A stretch of 64,000 nt of DNA from Brugia malayi. Lineage: Eukaryota; Nematoda; Chromadorea; Rhabditida; Onchocercidae. Positions within the stretch are counted from its first letter, which is position 1; every line of letters begins with the position of its first letter. Below the pieces are notes generated by a model. It was not told the origin of the DNA, ran no database searches, and was given only the letters and a program-made list of their open reading frames with translations. The stretch spans positions 3,405,001 through 3,469,000 of the forward strand of contig NW_025062476.1 in assembly GCF_000002995.4 (NCBI RefSeq). Reading direction: 5' to 3'. This document shows positions 50,256 through 62,600 of this stretch, piece by piece. Position numbers and translations under genes: made by a program.

Positions 50256-50460
50256 TTAGCGTTATTACCGCTTCCTTTCCTTCATGAAATAATTGGAATA
50301 TTCCTTGGTCGCCTTCTGTTACTGCTTTGTATTTTTCTTCTAGTGTCATAGTTGATTCCGGAGATTTGATCTCCATTAAATTTATTTCTTTAAGAAGATT
50401 AACTAACCTTTCTTTTGCCGGTTGGATGCTTGCAATAATGTTGCTAGATATGATTCCCGG
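50250..50460 (-). pseudogene. Residual N-terminal gag segment of the BEL/Pao element
   Basis: An open minus-strand segment of about 70 codons lies directly after the leader, with KERLVNLLKEINLMEIKSPE and EEKYKAVTEGDQG. Its place, next to the primer-binding site, is that of gag. It runs to a stop within the RNase H start, in a different frame, leaving no room for capsid, protease or reverse transcriptase. Gag identity is from position, not from a diagnostic motif. Confidence 0.5.
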
Positions 50461-50472
50461 CTCGTGGCACCA
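50453..50472 (-). other. Candidate tRNA primer-binding site
   Basis: On the minus strand TGGTGCCACGAGCCGGGAAT starts 8 nt inside the 5' LTR. It begins with TGG (complement of the tRNA CCA end) and resembles other BEL/Pao leaders. The tRNA species was not assigned. Confidence 0.65.
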
Positions 50473-50480
50473 AATAAAAA

Positions 50481-50953
50481 TGTCGTGAAAGGTTCGTCTT
50501 TTTTTTCATTTTCAGATACTCGAATATTTGTGATGCAGCAGTAAGATTAATAAATCTTTATTTTCATAAAATGTATTATCAGTAACCTGAGCAGTAGAAA
50601 TAGACTTTATAAAATCGGAGAAAATTTAGATTGGTTATGACGGCTTATAGTCGACAATAATGACAATAATCTTTTGTTTATTTGGATTGAATTTATATAA
50701 GTGAGAATTGGGCATGTCTAAGATAAAAATCACATGTGTTAAGAATCGGAAGTGTTTACAAAGAATTGATAATTTACAATTTCACTTAAAATCACATGAG
50801 TAATAAATCTTAAGAAACTAGATTTATGGAGAGATGGTTTATGATACCGTTAGATTGTTTTCAATTTAAAAATGATTAATTAGTTTTATTAGTTTTTAGT
50901 TATATTAATCTTATTATTTTGGTTAGAGTTTTCGCGAAATTTAATTCGCGACA
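50481..50953 (-). repeat. 5' LTR of the BEL/Pao element (right copy)
   Basis: 473 bp with TGTCGTGAA...TTCGCGACA ends. Relative to the left LTR it has a T-rich insertion near 50494-50510 and scattered substitutions. Transcription of the element would start here and run leftwards. Confidence 0.92.
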
Positions 50954-50958
50954 GTAAG
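50954..50958 (+). repeat. Target-site duplication, right copy (GTAAG)
   Basis: Matches 46169-46173 exactly. Confidence 0.9.
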
Positions 50959-53160
50959 TATGGCCTAATTTTCTAGTTTATCTAATAACTCTGGAATTAC
51001 ACTGAAATGGTTTTGTAAAAGAAAAAAGAAGAGAGAGAAAGTAAAATAAAGGTGATCGGTTTTTTCTACATTAATGTTTGTTGATACTTGGGAATAGGAA
51101 GGTAAAGTATAACAATAATAAGTTGTTTAATTGCTATAAATATAAGAATTTTTCTAGTTGATTTCAATCGGTAAAATTGAAATGGTCAAAGTTATATGAA
51201 TCCCTTTTCAACGTGCTGTATTTATTAGCTCATTCCTCAATTAATAAGCTTTAGAAATATAATATAAAACGAAACATTGGTTGTCATTTCTACTTCCTAA
51301 AAGCTTCTATGATAGACGACCCTCCGTTTTCTAAATCCATTAAAGTTTGTAAATCAGAGAAACTTGAGAAAAAAGATGACAGTCTTAATTTTCACTTTAA
51401 TTTCTGAATGCAAGAAAGATGACAATATCATTATCAGTTGGCGAATTCTAATTCTCAAATATTAGCATGAATATTTCAGTAAAAGATCATGCATAAAAAG
51501 CTGAAAGATAAGGATTTTCTTTATTGCGTCAATTTTCAGGACAACTTTTAAGTAGGTTTAAAGTTTTTTTTTTTTTTTCAATTAAGAATTTTAATCTTAA
51601 AAAATCTAATTTTAAAATATGATGATCCAAATAAGCAATTTGGAAGTAAGATAAATGGCAAGTGAACAGGTAATAACAAGCAATGAGAAGAGTAAACAAG
51701 TTAAAATATTTGAAATGATAGTTCTCTTTGTGAATTTTTTTCAATAAATATTCAGCGAGTGTTAATAATGTTTTGACAGGTAAGAACACTAATTTAAAAA
51801 AAGGTTAATGAAAAGCAACGAGCTTTTTCGAGTTAATAAACAAAGCAACTAATTAATTTATGCTCCAAAAATTATTTTCCTATATTTTGAAAGCATTTTT
51901 AAAGATGGAAATTTGTTCTTTCTTTACATGCAGTAACCATTATAGGTATTGCTGATACAGTAAAAAGCATATTTGTGTGACATTAACAAACTAAAATACT
52001 ATATCAGTGTTCTAATATGAAATCAATTAATCACATTATCAATATAAGACATTTTTAATGGATTTGTTATCGATTATGCATACGAGAAACTTAATTTCAA
52101 TTGAGGAAGTGTATCAAATTGTTTAATTAATTCTGATTAGAGAGGAAAGGAAATCTACGATTATTTTATTTATATTTTAAATATAGGAAATCAAAAAAAA
52201 AAAGTGAAAATTGGAATTAAACTTCATAGAAACAAACAACACGAAAATATTCGCTCTTAATTCTAACAACAATGTTTGTTTACATAACAATTTTCTTTTT
52301 TTTTTTTTTTTGCAGTGAAATTTTCAAGTTTTAATTGCTTCTTCACTTTTTGTTCATTTTACGGGTAAAAATTCAAATTTTGCAAATGTAATATGACAAA
52401 ATTTGTACAAATCATTGCTAGTATTGCTCAATAGTTATGTAAAACTTTGAAATAATTTCAGTGAAATTTAATTTCTATCCATTTGGAGCACATTGATTTG
52501 CCACGAGAATTTTCTGAATGCTTCAAAATTTCCCGAACTAACTGCGATGAAGGTTTAGAACATGTATTTCTGAGACGTAGTTTAAGTAATAAGTAGTATC
52601 AATTTGCATTTATTAAGTATTTTATCTTATGATTCAATTAATCACCTGAAAATATTTATTTCCAGGTGATTAATCTGCTCTCATGTAGCAAAAGTTATGG
52701 ATAATTTGTTGATAAGCATGCGAATAGATAACAAGAAGGAACAGTATGATAAGATTGATAGCGTAATATCTGCAATTTCTGTGCTGTACGATCACACATT
52801 AATTATTGGAAAGAATAATCTAATAGAAAAAATTGAAACATTCAATTTAAATCATTCACTTTAAGTTCATTAAAAATATATAATATTTAATTAACGTATA
52901 ATATGCAATCATTTACATAGAAAATTTCAGATATATTACTTATCAAATAGTAATAAATACTATGTACAATATGACAACACTAACACCTAGATTTTTATTT
53001 AAAAAAAAAAAAATTTTAATCCAGTAATGTTAATTATTCCTTATTTTGCTTTCCATATTAGTAACACTTTATTATGTAATACCATTTTGTCCTATATTCT
53101 ATTCATTAATAAATAATATGAATTAATTGAGGTATACGTGAAATACGTGTAAATTTCCAG
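50959..53160. other. Intergenic region with possible coding remnants
   Basis: Mostly AT-rich. Coding-like sequence occurs at 52490-52585 and 52697-52864 (see that entry). The minus frame 51529-51789 is low-complexity and not supported. Confidence 0.5.
52697..52864 (+). CDS. Possible small protein or last exon, unknown
   Basis: A 55-codon frame with helical, charged sequence (MDNLLISMRIDNKKEQYDKI, then DSVISAISVLYDHTLIIGKN) ends at TAA. CATGTAG 8 nt upstream could be a cis or trans acceptor. If cis, it joins in phase to coding-like sequence ending at a GTAATA donor at 52585, whose frame includes FSECFKISRTNCDEGLEHVF. That upstream piece has an in-frame TGA right after its best acceptor (52461), so it may be a decayed gene. 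I recognise no family. Confidence 0.35.
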   Translation: MDNLLISMRIDNKKEQYDKIDSVISAISVLYDHTLIIGKNNLIEKIETFNLNHSL

Positions 53161-53273
53161 GAACTTTTACTCTGCATATAGCATAAATATTGTTCCATAA
53201 TTGGCTAAAATTTTCATTTGTCATTTTTATATTATTAAGAGAAAAAGGAAGGTCGTATACTAAAATTAACCAA

Positions 53274-54891
53274 ATGTGTTGTATTTGTTGGTTTCTTTTC
53301 CGTCAAAAAGAACCAAAAGTATGCCATCGTTGTGGACAAAAAGTATTTACTATTCAGATTTCTTCTTTTTCTCTTTTCAAATTTAAGTATAAACAATAAG
53401 AAATTGTATGCTTAAATTAACAGTTAATTTCATCGATTAATTTTTACTCCATTAATGAAACAGCAATTAATTTTTACTTCATTGTAAAAATGAATTCATT
53501 AATGAGTCATCAATGAATTTTATATCAATACTGAAATTTACTTGATCGATCAGACATGTATCAATCAGACGTGATCAATTTTTTTTTGTTTTTTTTTTAT
53601 AAATTTTTGGTAATTAAAACAATAAATTTTATAAAAATATCAATATCTAAATGGTAAATAAGCAATAAAATATGCCTAAGTCTGAAAAACGATTGAATGT
53701 TTAATTTTTAAACTTTTTCTTTTATTTTTTTCAATTTTTTCATCTTTATTATCTTACAGTGATAGCATTAGCATTATTAGCCAAGTTATCATTTAGCTAC
53801 AATAAAGCTAGTTATAAATATTTTAGCTATAATAATAATATGCTATAAACATTCGGATTAAAATGATAAGTTGTAAAAATAAATTTAGGTGGTTCAAATG
53901 CGATTCACTAAATTTGGTTTTTTTCTTTGCTTCGGTGCTTCACTTTATTGCTGCATTGGACTTTGTTGTCTATTGTTAGCAACTTTAACTTTCCATTATT
54001 TTTTTTTTCTTTCTGCTCAAAATACTGTAATTCTTTAAATTACTTAAATTTCAAATTCTTTGCAAATTTTAAAGCTATCTTAAAAATATGATGTGAATAT
54101 TGAGTGTGAGTATTGAGTAAAATTTAAATAAAGCAAGATTAGTCTAGAAAGAAGCAAGTTTAATTTTAAAATAAATAGAAAAAAGACATGTATGTCTAAT
54201 ATTATCTTTATGGTTTAATAAATTATTCATATTGGTTTTTTCTTTTTTTTTAAAATATATTTTGTCCAATATTTTTTCTGCTGAAAAAAGTCTGTTGCAA
54301 AAAAAATTTATTTAAGATGAAGCAGAAAAAAGGAACAACTTATTAGATATCATTTGTAATTTGATTCCTTTAGTTTGTTGAGACAGAGACATTGTCCAAT
54401 TTGCTATAAAAAAGATTTCGAGAAAATTGCTCGAGTTCGAAGACAAATTCAGTGTTTAGTGGATGATAAATCTGAACTGTATGTTAGTTTCATTTAACTT
54501 TTTATGAAATCAGCTAAATATTCTAAATTTCATTTTTAGCTTTTATTGATTTGAAAGCTGATAGAGTTTAAACTGAAGTTTATTTCTAGTTATGTGATAA
54601 ATTGCACATCAAATCAATTTAAAAGTTGTGATATTAACACGTTTTGATCAAAAATGAAATAAATTATTATACATTTCACTTTAATATTATCCCAATTCAC
54701 AGAATTTGTTTTAAATTTTCTTTGTTTATTCAAACATTTCATCCAGGTTTTTTCATTGTTAAATAAAATTAAAATAATTTATGAACACTTCTATCAGTAA
54801 CTACGAATAACAATTGAATTCCTGCTTCTTATTTAAAACTTCCATCTCACTTTTCAGCATAGCTGAAGCAACAGAACGTGCTGAATCGTAG
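53274..54891 (+). CDS. LITAF-like small membrane zinc protein, 4 exons
   Basis: Coding exons 53274-53342, 53889-53974, 54374-54478 and 54858-54891 sum to 294 nt (97 residues) with consistent phases. Exon 1 probably begins after TTTCCAG at 53160, and 53274 is its first ATG. The protein has CCIC and CHRCGQKV near the N-terminus, then a hydrophobic, Cys-rich stretch (FGFFLCFGASLYCCIGLCCL), then RHCPICYKKDF and a charged tail. Two CxxC knuckles flanking a membrane-inserted helix, the second preceded by His, are the signature of the LITAF domain. That domain binds zinc, is monotopic on endosome and lysosome membranes, and is linked to trafficking and apoptosis (LITAF/SIMPLE, CDIP1). The first motif lacks the usual CPxC proline. 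The donor of exon 2 is GTTAGC. A RING-type reading is less likely because the middle is hydrophobic. No exon has been confirmed by transcript data. Confidence 0.6.
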
Positions 54892-57800
54892 CGCTGTTTA
54901 TTGGTTCAAAATTTCAGCTTATAATTTTAATTTTGTGTAGTTCTTGAGAGACTTATATTAAAAGTATTTGTTTACATTCAATAAATTATTATCATTTGCC
55001 TAAATTACAGTTAATTTAAAATTAAGAATTTGTCTAAAATAAGATCAACTAAATATAACAAATAGAAACTGAAAGATTCACAGATACGTTGAGATTTTAA
55101 GCCATTTAATGAAATATCATTGCTTATTTACTGAAATTTCATCAATTTCAACCCATTCTTATAGTATTCCGAATTTCATCCTAAGTAAAATACAATTTGT
55201 ATGTAGAATTATCATTGTGATTTAGATTACACCAATGAAAGACTTCGTAATTCTAAAATTTAATGGTTTTTTCCAGTAAATTGAATTTGAAATTCTAAAG
55301 TTTTTAACTTTTGGAATTATCCGAAAATTTTACAAATTATTTGAGCATAGATGTTTTGCAAATCTCAAATCTCAACTGAAAAATGAATACATTCTTGCAC
55401 TTTTAAAATTCTGTCCAATTTGCAACTTGCTGGAGTAAAATTAGTTATACAATACAATACTTTCAACTTTTGTAAATTTAAAACTAAAAATTTCAGTTTT
55501 AAAATTTAAATGATTTCAGCATCTCTACAAATAAATTTTAGAATTTTTTTCCTGTCTTTTTTTTTTAATTTTCCAGGTTTCTTGAAAAATTGACTGAAAT
55601 TTTGAAATTTTTACTTTTTTATAATTTTATAGGCAGAAATTCTAGCTCAAAACTCAATAAAATGAAATACCAACGTAGTAAACTTTTAATGAAACCATCT
55701 GATAATCGATTTTTACATAAAAACTAATCGATGTTCACAAAACAAAATTCAAACTCCCGCTAAACGAATTTAACGGGCCGAGTTAAAATTTTCAGAGATA
55801 ATCTGTGATTTTTGGAAGCGAGAAATTTTATGGAGAGAAATTTCTTTTTAATTTTGATAAGTCTGATGAGTTTATAGGACGGCCATTACTATTGTTTGGT
55901 GATTTTATGGTGAGAAGTATTATATATCCGGATTTTGAATAGTAGGTTGATGTATATCCGGAATGTACATGCAGAAAATTGTTGCAAATAAGGATTCTAA
56001 GCATTCATGCATAAAATTGTTTTTTGACTGATATCCTATTAAACTTTCTGAAAATTGCGTATTGAATATATTGAACATGTATTTGGAAATTTACGTAGGG
56101 ACAGTGACTGTTCTAGTGGAATGAAAATGTATTTTGTTTTTAGCTTGCGATCGTTTCGAAATTAAATTTTTACTTTTAATTTTCAGGTATACTTTTAGTT
56201 TCAGGTATGAAATTTAGGATCGTATTGGATTTTTTCCCTACTTACTAATATATCGCAAAAATACCTGTATGCAACGATTCACAATGCCATTTTAGGTGAG
56301 CTTTCTTTCTCGTTCATAAATTTCATTTCTTTCGTTTTTTTTTCTTTTTTTTCCTCATTTTATTGTAATATTTTGAAAAAGTTATAAATTTCATCATTAT
56401 CTGTTACCTATGTTACTTATGTTGCGTCATATTTCACGTCGAATTCATGTCAGCCTGTATGCATATAAGCAAATCTTCTCTAAATAAATCATTAGTACGC
56501 CTTTTCGAAAATTTCATTACTTTGGTTAATTTTGATACACTTTTTTTTTCGTCTTATTTTTTAATTTTTCAAGAAAAAAAAGAAATGAATCATCATAAAA
56601 AAATTAAGATACTCTTTTTCTTTCTCAGTAGGACGAAGTGGAGGGATTTTTTTGTTATCGTGACAACAAGCTACTGTCAAATTGAGTACAATAAAAAGAA
56701 GTAAAGGAGGAATGAAAATAGACTTTTACTTCGTTTTTTCTGTTCAATTTTAACTTGGTCGTGGATAGAAGAGTACTGTGAAACATGGCTATCAGTTCGT
56801 TGCTCCAGGCAACGGACCATTTAAGGCTTTTCAAAGTATCGCTTTTTGTTACTCCATTAAATAACAGCGATCGCTAGCCAAAGCTTTTCATTGAATTCAT
56901 GGAGATTATAGCGCTCTTTCCATATATTGAATTCACAAAGATTATTTCAATTGCAATAACTTGGTTTTATATATATACGTGAGATCACTGCTTTTATCCC
57001 TTCGTTACCGTTTCTATGACCATATATTATTTAATTTATTAGCAAATAAATGTTTGTTGCCGTTGGTTGCAACAAAAGCATTTATACATTTTGTCTAAAA
57101 AATAGAGAAAAAATTAAAAATGTATGTTGAAGAAATATGTTGGATCAAAATAGCAAATTTGAAAAATAAAAGATATAGTGAATTAATTATATTTAAGAAG
57201 GAAAATTTGGTTAAGATTAAGGGAAAAAATTTTTGATCTAATATTTCTCTTATGTATTAACCTTTTGTCGCATATTTAAGACCAGTTGATTATGACTGAA
57301 CGATTTAATTTTAATTTTGAAAATTTCGCTGTGCTTGATATTAGTTTTGTTGGAAAATATTGAATTGATTAAATTTGTGTAATTCAATCATTTGCATATT
57401 AAGTGCAAAAGTTGCAGGTAACGGAGAATAAAACAAGCCTTAGAAATTGAAAGGTTCGGATTTATCGAATCTGAAGACTTTTTTGTGAGTCAATTAATTT
57501 AAAAATAAATAAATTGATATGAAAAATAAAAGAGAATTTCTAAGCCTTGCAACAACTGATAACCAAGGGGAAGAGGAAATTCAAAGCTAAATCAGGAAAA
57601 GTATTTTTCTACAATATCGTGATACACTGGATAAAGTTTTCTTGGCATAAAATAATATTCACGTTGTATGGAATGAAACGTAATTCATAATGAAATTTGC
57701 ATAGCTTAACATGTTTTATTGTAGTTGGTAAAATTCAGTTGTGGACTAGCTATTCGAAAGTTAGAGTCTAATTAGTTCTTAAATTTTTTAGATGATTGAA

Positions 57801-58272
57801 GAATTCTTCCTGCTTTTTTACCAACTTTCTCGTAATTTAACATTAATGTAATTCAGCACGTATTATTGTTCTTTCCGAAGAGAAAGGAATATGAAAAGTT
57901 AAATTATAATAGTATTTTTATTATTGATTTTATATTCCTTCCATGTCTGCATAATAAGCATTAATTCGTAGTATGATGTCAAAATAATGTAGAAACACAT
58001 ACAATAAAAGTGTCGAGAAATTTTTATAACTCTTGATCTAATTAAAATTTTCAGTGATTTCGATCATTTTTGCATTGCATGATGTGACTTGTTGTGTGTC
58101 TTTGTTTGTTATGACAGTACGAAAAATAATTGTTGAACTGCTGCACTCCATTTTTCTTTCATTGATCTTTTCTTTCATTGATCAGATCTTAACTTTTTCA
58201 GTTCATTTTTGATAGGATGAATGTTTTTCTAGTCATATTATTATTATTGCTTTTTTTAAATCATTTTTTCAG
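54892..58272. other. AT-rich intergenic, no gene seen
   Basis: No frame with coding-like composition and matching splice sites. Frame 56447-56704 crosses poly-A runs and has no family resemblance. A short palindrome at 56798-56814 is listed separately. Confidence 0.55.
56798..56814. promoter_or_regulatory. X-box-like palindrome
   Basis: CGTTGCTCCAGGCAACG has perfect 6-bp arms and resembles the RFX-type X-box (GTTGCC-N-GGCAAC), bound in C. elegans by DAF-19 upstream of ciliary genes. The spacer and one arm base are not ideal and the nearest start on this strand is 1.5 kb away, so it may be chance. Confidence 0.25.
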
Positions 58273-58305
58273 ATTGTTATGTAATCCGAAGCAAGGTGGC
58301 CAAAT

Positions 58306-59583
58306 ATGCCAAGTAAAAGTGTGTCAGCATCGATGACTACTATGCCTTCGACATCAGGCAGCACCGAGCTGACAGCATCATCGCAACATGTAATTTATTT
58401 CTTATACTTAATTTCACTAAGTAGCTTTTAGTAGTGTTTAGTTAGTATTAAAAGAAAAGAATTGCATAAATTTTACTTTTTTTTTTTCGAAAATGTCTTA
58501 ATTTAAAGGATCCAGAATGCTACCAAATGCTCAGAGCTAGTTTGATAACTTTATAATAACAGCTACTTAGTCACTAGTCAAATTGCAATCAAACTTTACA
58601 ATTAAATATTTAATTATATATATTAAACAGATACCACAATAAACAAGTGATATTGAACAAAACTGTAGATATCTCGCTTTCTTTACTCTTTAAATTGTAA
58701 TAAAATCAAATTTTGCTAGTTAATGAGAAAAGATCGTTCATATCTCTTAGATTTAAGTTAGTAATAAAAGAAAAGGATTGCAATGAATAATTTAACCAGA
58801 TTTTATTCTAATAACCGAAAGTTTGTAATAGAATTCAGATCAAGAAATGATAGCTCTACTTTAATGTTCATATCTTTAGTCTCTTTATTTGTCTCGCAGT
58901 CATATTTTCACAAATAGTAAAATTAATAAGTGAATGAAATGAATTTCCGTGTAGAAATAATTCATGACATAGGTTCTACAATTAAAATTTCATAAAAGCA
59001 TAAAGAGGTTTAATAGTGGATGAAGAAATTACTCATAGCATTTGACAATCAATACCCTCAAAAAAGGATAGGTATATAGAGGTTGTTTTTGAAGGAAGCT
59101 TTTGAACAAGTATAGGATACCTACAAGAAGGTGAAAAAGTCGAGTTGCCTCGTTTGCCTTGTGAAAAGGTTGGGATAAAAATAAATAAAATTAGCTGTAG
59201 CTGTTCATATTTTCTTTGTTCTAGGCTAAACATCCTTTCATACAGTCTAGGAAAAAGCATAAATCTTTTTTCGAATTTTCAAAGTTTTTCTAACAAATAT
59301 TGCTTCACAGGAGATGAAAAAAAAAAGGATTCAAAGAGAAAAATGGATTAATAAATTGTCATAATTTGTCAGAGTGACATAAAACAGTGAAATTATCAAG
59401 GCAAATTTGAAATTTCAAACAAAAGAAAAATCATATAATTTTTGTTATGATTTTAATTTATTGTTTTAATTTAGAAAAAGGCACAAGTGATATTTTTGCA
59501 ACGATCACCGAAGTTAATTATTAGCCGTAATGGTAGTGAAGCGGTGCAACATTTCATTCTCACTCAACAACCAATAGTTAATG
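58306..59583 (+). CDS. 5' part of an unrecognised gene (at least 2 exons)
   Basis: Exon 1 follows TTTTTTCAG at 58272; its first ATG is 58306 and the coding part is 58306-58389, a Ser/Thr-rich start (MPSKSVSASMTTMPSTSGST). Exon 2 is 59475-59583 with clean TTTAG and GTAAGT borders in matching phase, encoding KKAQVIFLQRSPKLIISRNG followed by SEAVQHFILTQQPIVN. A possible third exon starts after CCCCTACAG at 59645 (ATKFLLLERKAKAKLA) and ends near 59690. I do not recognise the protein; the N-terminus looks disordered. The remainder would lie in long introns up to or beyond 64000. A further possible exon is 62652-62694 (CTTTCAG acceptor, GTGAGT donor, KREMKKKLMEKVK), but its phase fits only if exon 3 is skipped. 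Confidence 0.55.
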
Positions 59584-59699
59584 GTAAGTTTTCCTTTTTT
59601 TTTAACTCTTATATATTTTGATTTCTCAAGAATTGCCCCTACAGCAACAAAATTTTTACTTCTGGAGCGCAAAGCGAAAGCGAAATTGGCGTGGGTGGA

Positions 59700-62600
59700 A
59701 ATATCTTTTTTTCTAAGCGAATTTTTTAATTTCTTGAATTTTGAATTTTTCTGATTTTAACAAGATCCGCACTTGAATAAATGTAGATACCGATAAGTTG
59801 AAGGTTATTGTAATAATAAATAGTGAGAGCTAAATAAGCCTAATTTGGTAACAGTGCATGTACGCTCACCAAACATGTTTCAAAAGCTTTAGTAGAATTG
59901 GTCATTTTATTTTCGAAATCTCAATGTTTATATTCGCTACAGGAATATAAATTTCCGTTTGTTATTGACAATTATGGTTTGGGAATGAAAAAAAAAAAAA
60001 AAAGAAGAAATCAAGATTCAAGATACTGTGCAAAGGATTAAGCACTGTTGTCTGGAAAAGAAATGCTAACATCCAAAGAGAAGGGGAAGCAGGGATTGGG
60101 CAGGAATATTCCATGAGAGAAAAATCGAAAGGAGCAGGTGCATGTTACAAATTTTTATGTGTGATGTAAATTATAATTGGAAGTTAATCATCAAAATAAG
60201 CAGCTCGAAAAGCCAATCCTATCTTGCTTCATATTTTTCTTTATTTGTAGACTTCATTTATTTGCACAGCATAAGCTTGGCTAATATGTATATATGTCTT
60301 GGAATTAAAAGTTAGGAATTTCTGATAGAAAATTCTCCTAATATACATTATTTAAGTTCCTAATATACATTACCTAATATACATTAATATACATTATTTA
60401 AGGATATTCATCGTTGAGGATAGAAAACATGATATTGATATATTATTTCATACTTCTTTTGTAACATACTCATGAATATTGTGATGAAGTTAGTAAAATA
60501 ATGTAAGAGATTCTGAAAATTTTGCGAGATTTGCGAGAATATTTTAAATCGTATCAAATTAATGCATTAATATTTGAAGTGGAAAATTTCATATTACATT
60601 GCGCAGTTCACAGTGTAAGAGATTCTGTGAGATGTACTAACACAAAAAAAGGTTAGCGGAATTAGCAAAGTATTAGTAAAAAACAAGTGCGTAGATCCAT
60701 GAAGAATATTTATGGAATATTACCTTTTGTGTATCCATCGATGAGTGATTATCAATAAGTGTTGTTGTATCATTTCGCCTTGTATTACTATGTGCATTTT
60801 TTTTTTTTTTTTTTTTTAGAATTTGTTTTCATTTCGAAATAACATTAAAGAACGTTTGATAAGTAGTTCAATGGATTCATTGATATGTACTGTATTAATT
60901 AATACATCCTTGCCATGTACAACTAAATGGAATTGAATTTCATTTTTATCATATAACCAAAGTAGTACGATCAGTTACTTGTTCCCTTCAACTCTCAGTG
61001 CAAAAAATTTTCCCAGCTGAATGTGGAAATGATTGAAGAAGAAAAAAATGGCCCTCAATTCAAAATTTAGGTTATCGTAATTTTCACAAAAGATTTGCTT
61101 TTAAAAATGAGAATGACTGATACTGAAAAAAAGAATATTAAGTGATATTAGCTTCTCAAGACGAATTAAATGAAGAGGAGAAGGAAGAAAAGGTAGATTG
61201 GTCTTTGAGGCTTTGTTATGACTATTTAGCATGATATATTATACCTATTATCCATTTGAAATAAGATCCGCCCTGTTAGATCTATTTTGTAAAAAAAAAA
61301 AAAAAAAATGTTTTATCTCTGGGCTATTTCCCAAATATCCTATACAAAGAGAAAAGTGAAAAAAGAGGAAGGATTAGCATCTGGATGATTGTTATTAGTC
61401 TTTCGTTTCATTTACCATTCCCATTCCTTCAATTTTTTTTTGATCCGAGAAGTCGGGTCTTGATTTTCATTCTCCAATATTATCTCCAGCATCACTGTGT
61501 TTATTACTCCATTGCTTCAAATCTTCGGGAATGAATTTCTACCAACGTTCTCTGTTTGGTTTGCCACCATTTCATACAACTCGATTTCCATGTTGTAAGT
61601 ATTATAAACTTCTTTCTGCATGAGTTTTATCACTTTTCCCTGAAATAATCCATTAAAGTTTAGAAAATTATTTCATCCTCAATGGATGAAATAAAATTTG
61701 AACAGTTGGTAACATGATATTTTGAATTTTTATACTGCTGAGTTGAAGACATACTGTAGGTTAGAAGTGGTTAAATTCCTTCTAGAATATGCTGGTCAAG
61801 TAAATTAAAGCAATTATATGGGTAGAAGTGGTTCTAGCATTCTTTCTCTTTAAGCTATTCTCACTACTTTTCACGATGTTTTTTTTTTCCTTTTTTATTG
61901 AATATGATCAATATAGACAATTGTTTTGTTGACTAGGAGCAAAATAAATTGTCTTTAAGCTTAGGAGTAAATAAATAATCTTTATCTCTGACAAAGACAT
62001 CATGAGTCATGCTATAATGTTAGTAATAAAGAAAGGTTAACTTGAAGTGAGAAAAAAAAAGTGTTTAATTCTTGTTTTCGTCAAATTACGAATAGTGAGA
62101 TAGAAAAAAATATTTGGCCTTTCAAATTTCATGATTTTTCTTATGGAAATGAAATGAAGTGATAGCAAATTGCTCTTTTTTTTTTCTTTTCCCCTTTTCC
62201 TTTGTGAAAAAAATAACTGATTATGGTTTTTTTTTTCTCACCCTTCTAATTATTGGAGCATTCTTTTTTCCTTTGTCTGCATTGACTCTTTGAAGAAGGC
62301 GAAGAAAGCGATTATTTTATAATCACGAAATCTTTTTTCCTCTCGTTAATTTCTTTAAAAAATAATGTTATGTGCAATGATAACTAATGGAAGTAGGATT
62401 TAAAGTCCTCGAGAGTTTTATTTGAAATAGATTTATATCAGCATTTACGTATACGTTTTCAGATATGAGGTATGTTTTCGATAATTTTAAGAAATGGTAG
62501 AAAAGAATATTGGTTAGTTTTTAGTTTTGTTTGACCCTTATTTGATAATGCTGCAATGATCACATTAAATTATGAAATTAGGATAAATCGATTTATGAAT

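Larger units (their letters stand above)
46174..50953 (-). mobile_element. Degenerate BEL/Pao LTR retrotransposon
   Basis: A 4.78-kb element bounded by two LTRs, with the 5-bp direct duplication GTAAG at 46169-46173 and 50954-50958. It reads on the minus strand. BEL/Pao membership is shown by the RNase H context (SIPRLELLSVLIGVRATQF, then VTLWTDSKCV), the tether motif YVPSDQNPADIATKGL, a zinc-binding plus catalytic integrase, and a C-terminal domain containing IVLLNEPEVPRG. Length, missing parts and frame breaks show it cannot encode a full set of proteins: the start of gag is joined almost directly to RNase H, and the protease and reverse transcriptase are absent. A third region downstream of integrase is env-like. 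The LTRs differ at roughly 15 aligned sites plus indels (about 3-4%), so the insertion is not recent. Confidence 0.92.

Noticed and set aside
53190..53273. Longer N-terminus for the LITAF-like protein starting at 53190
   Set aside because: Position 53190 is TTG, not ATG; the first ATG after the acceptor is 53274.
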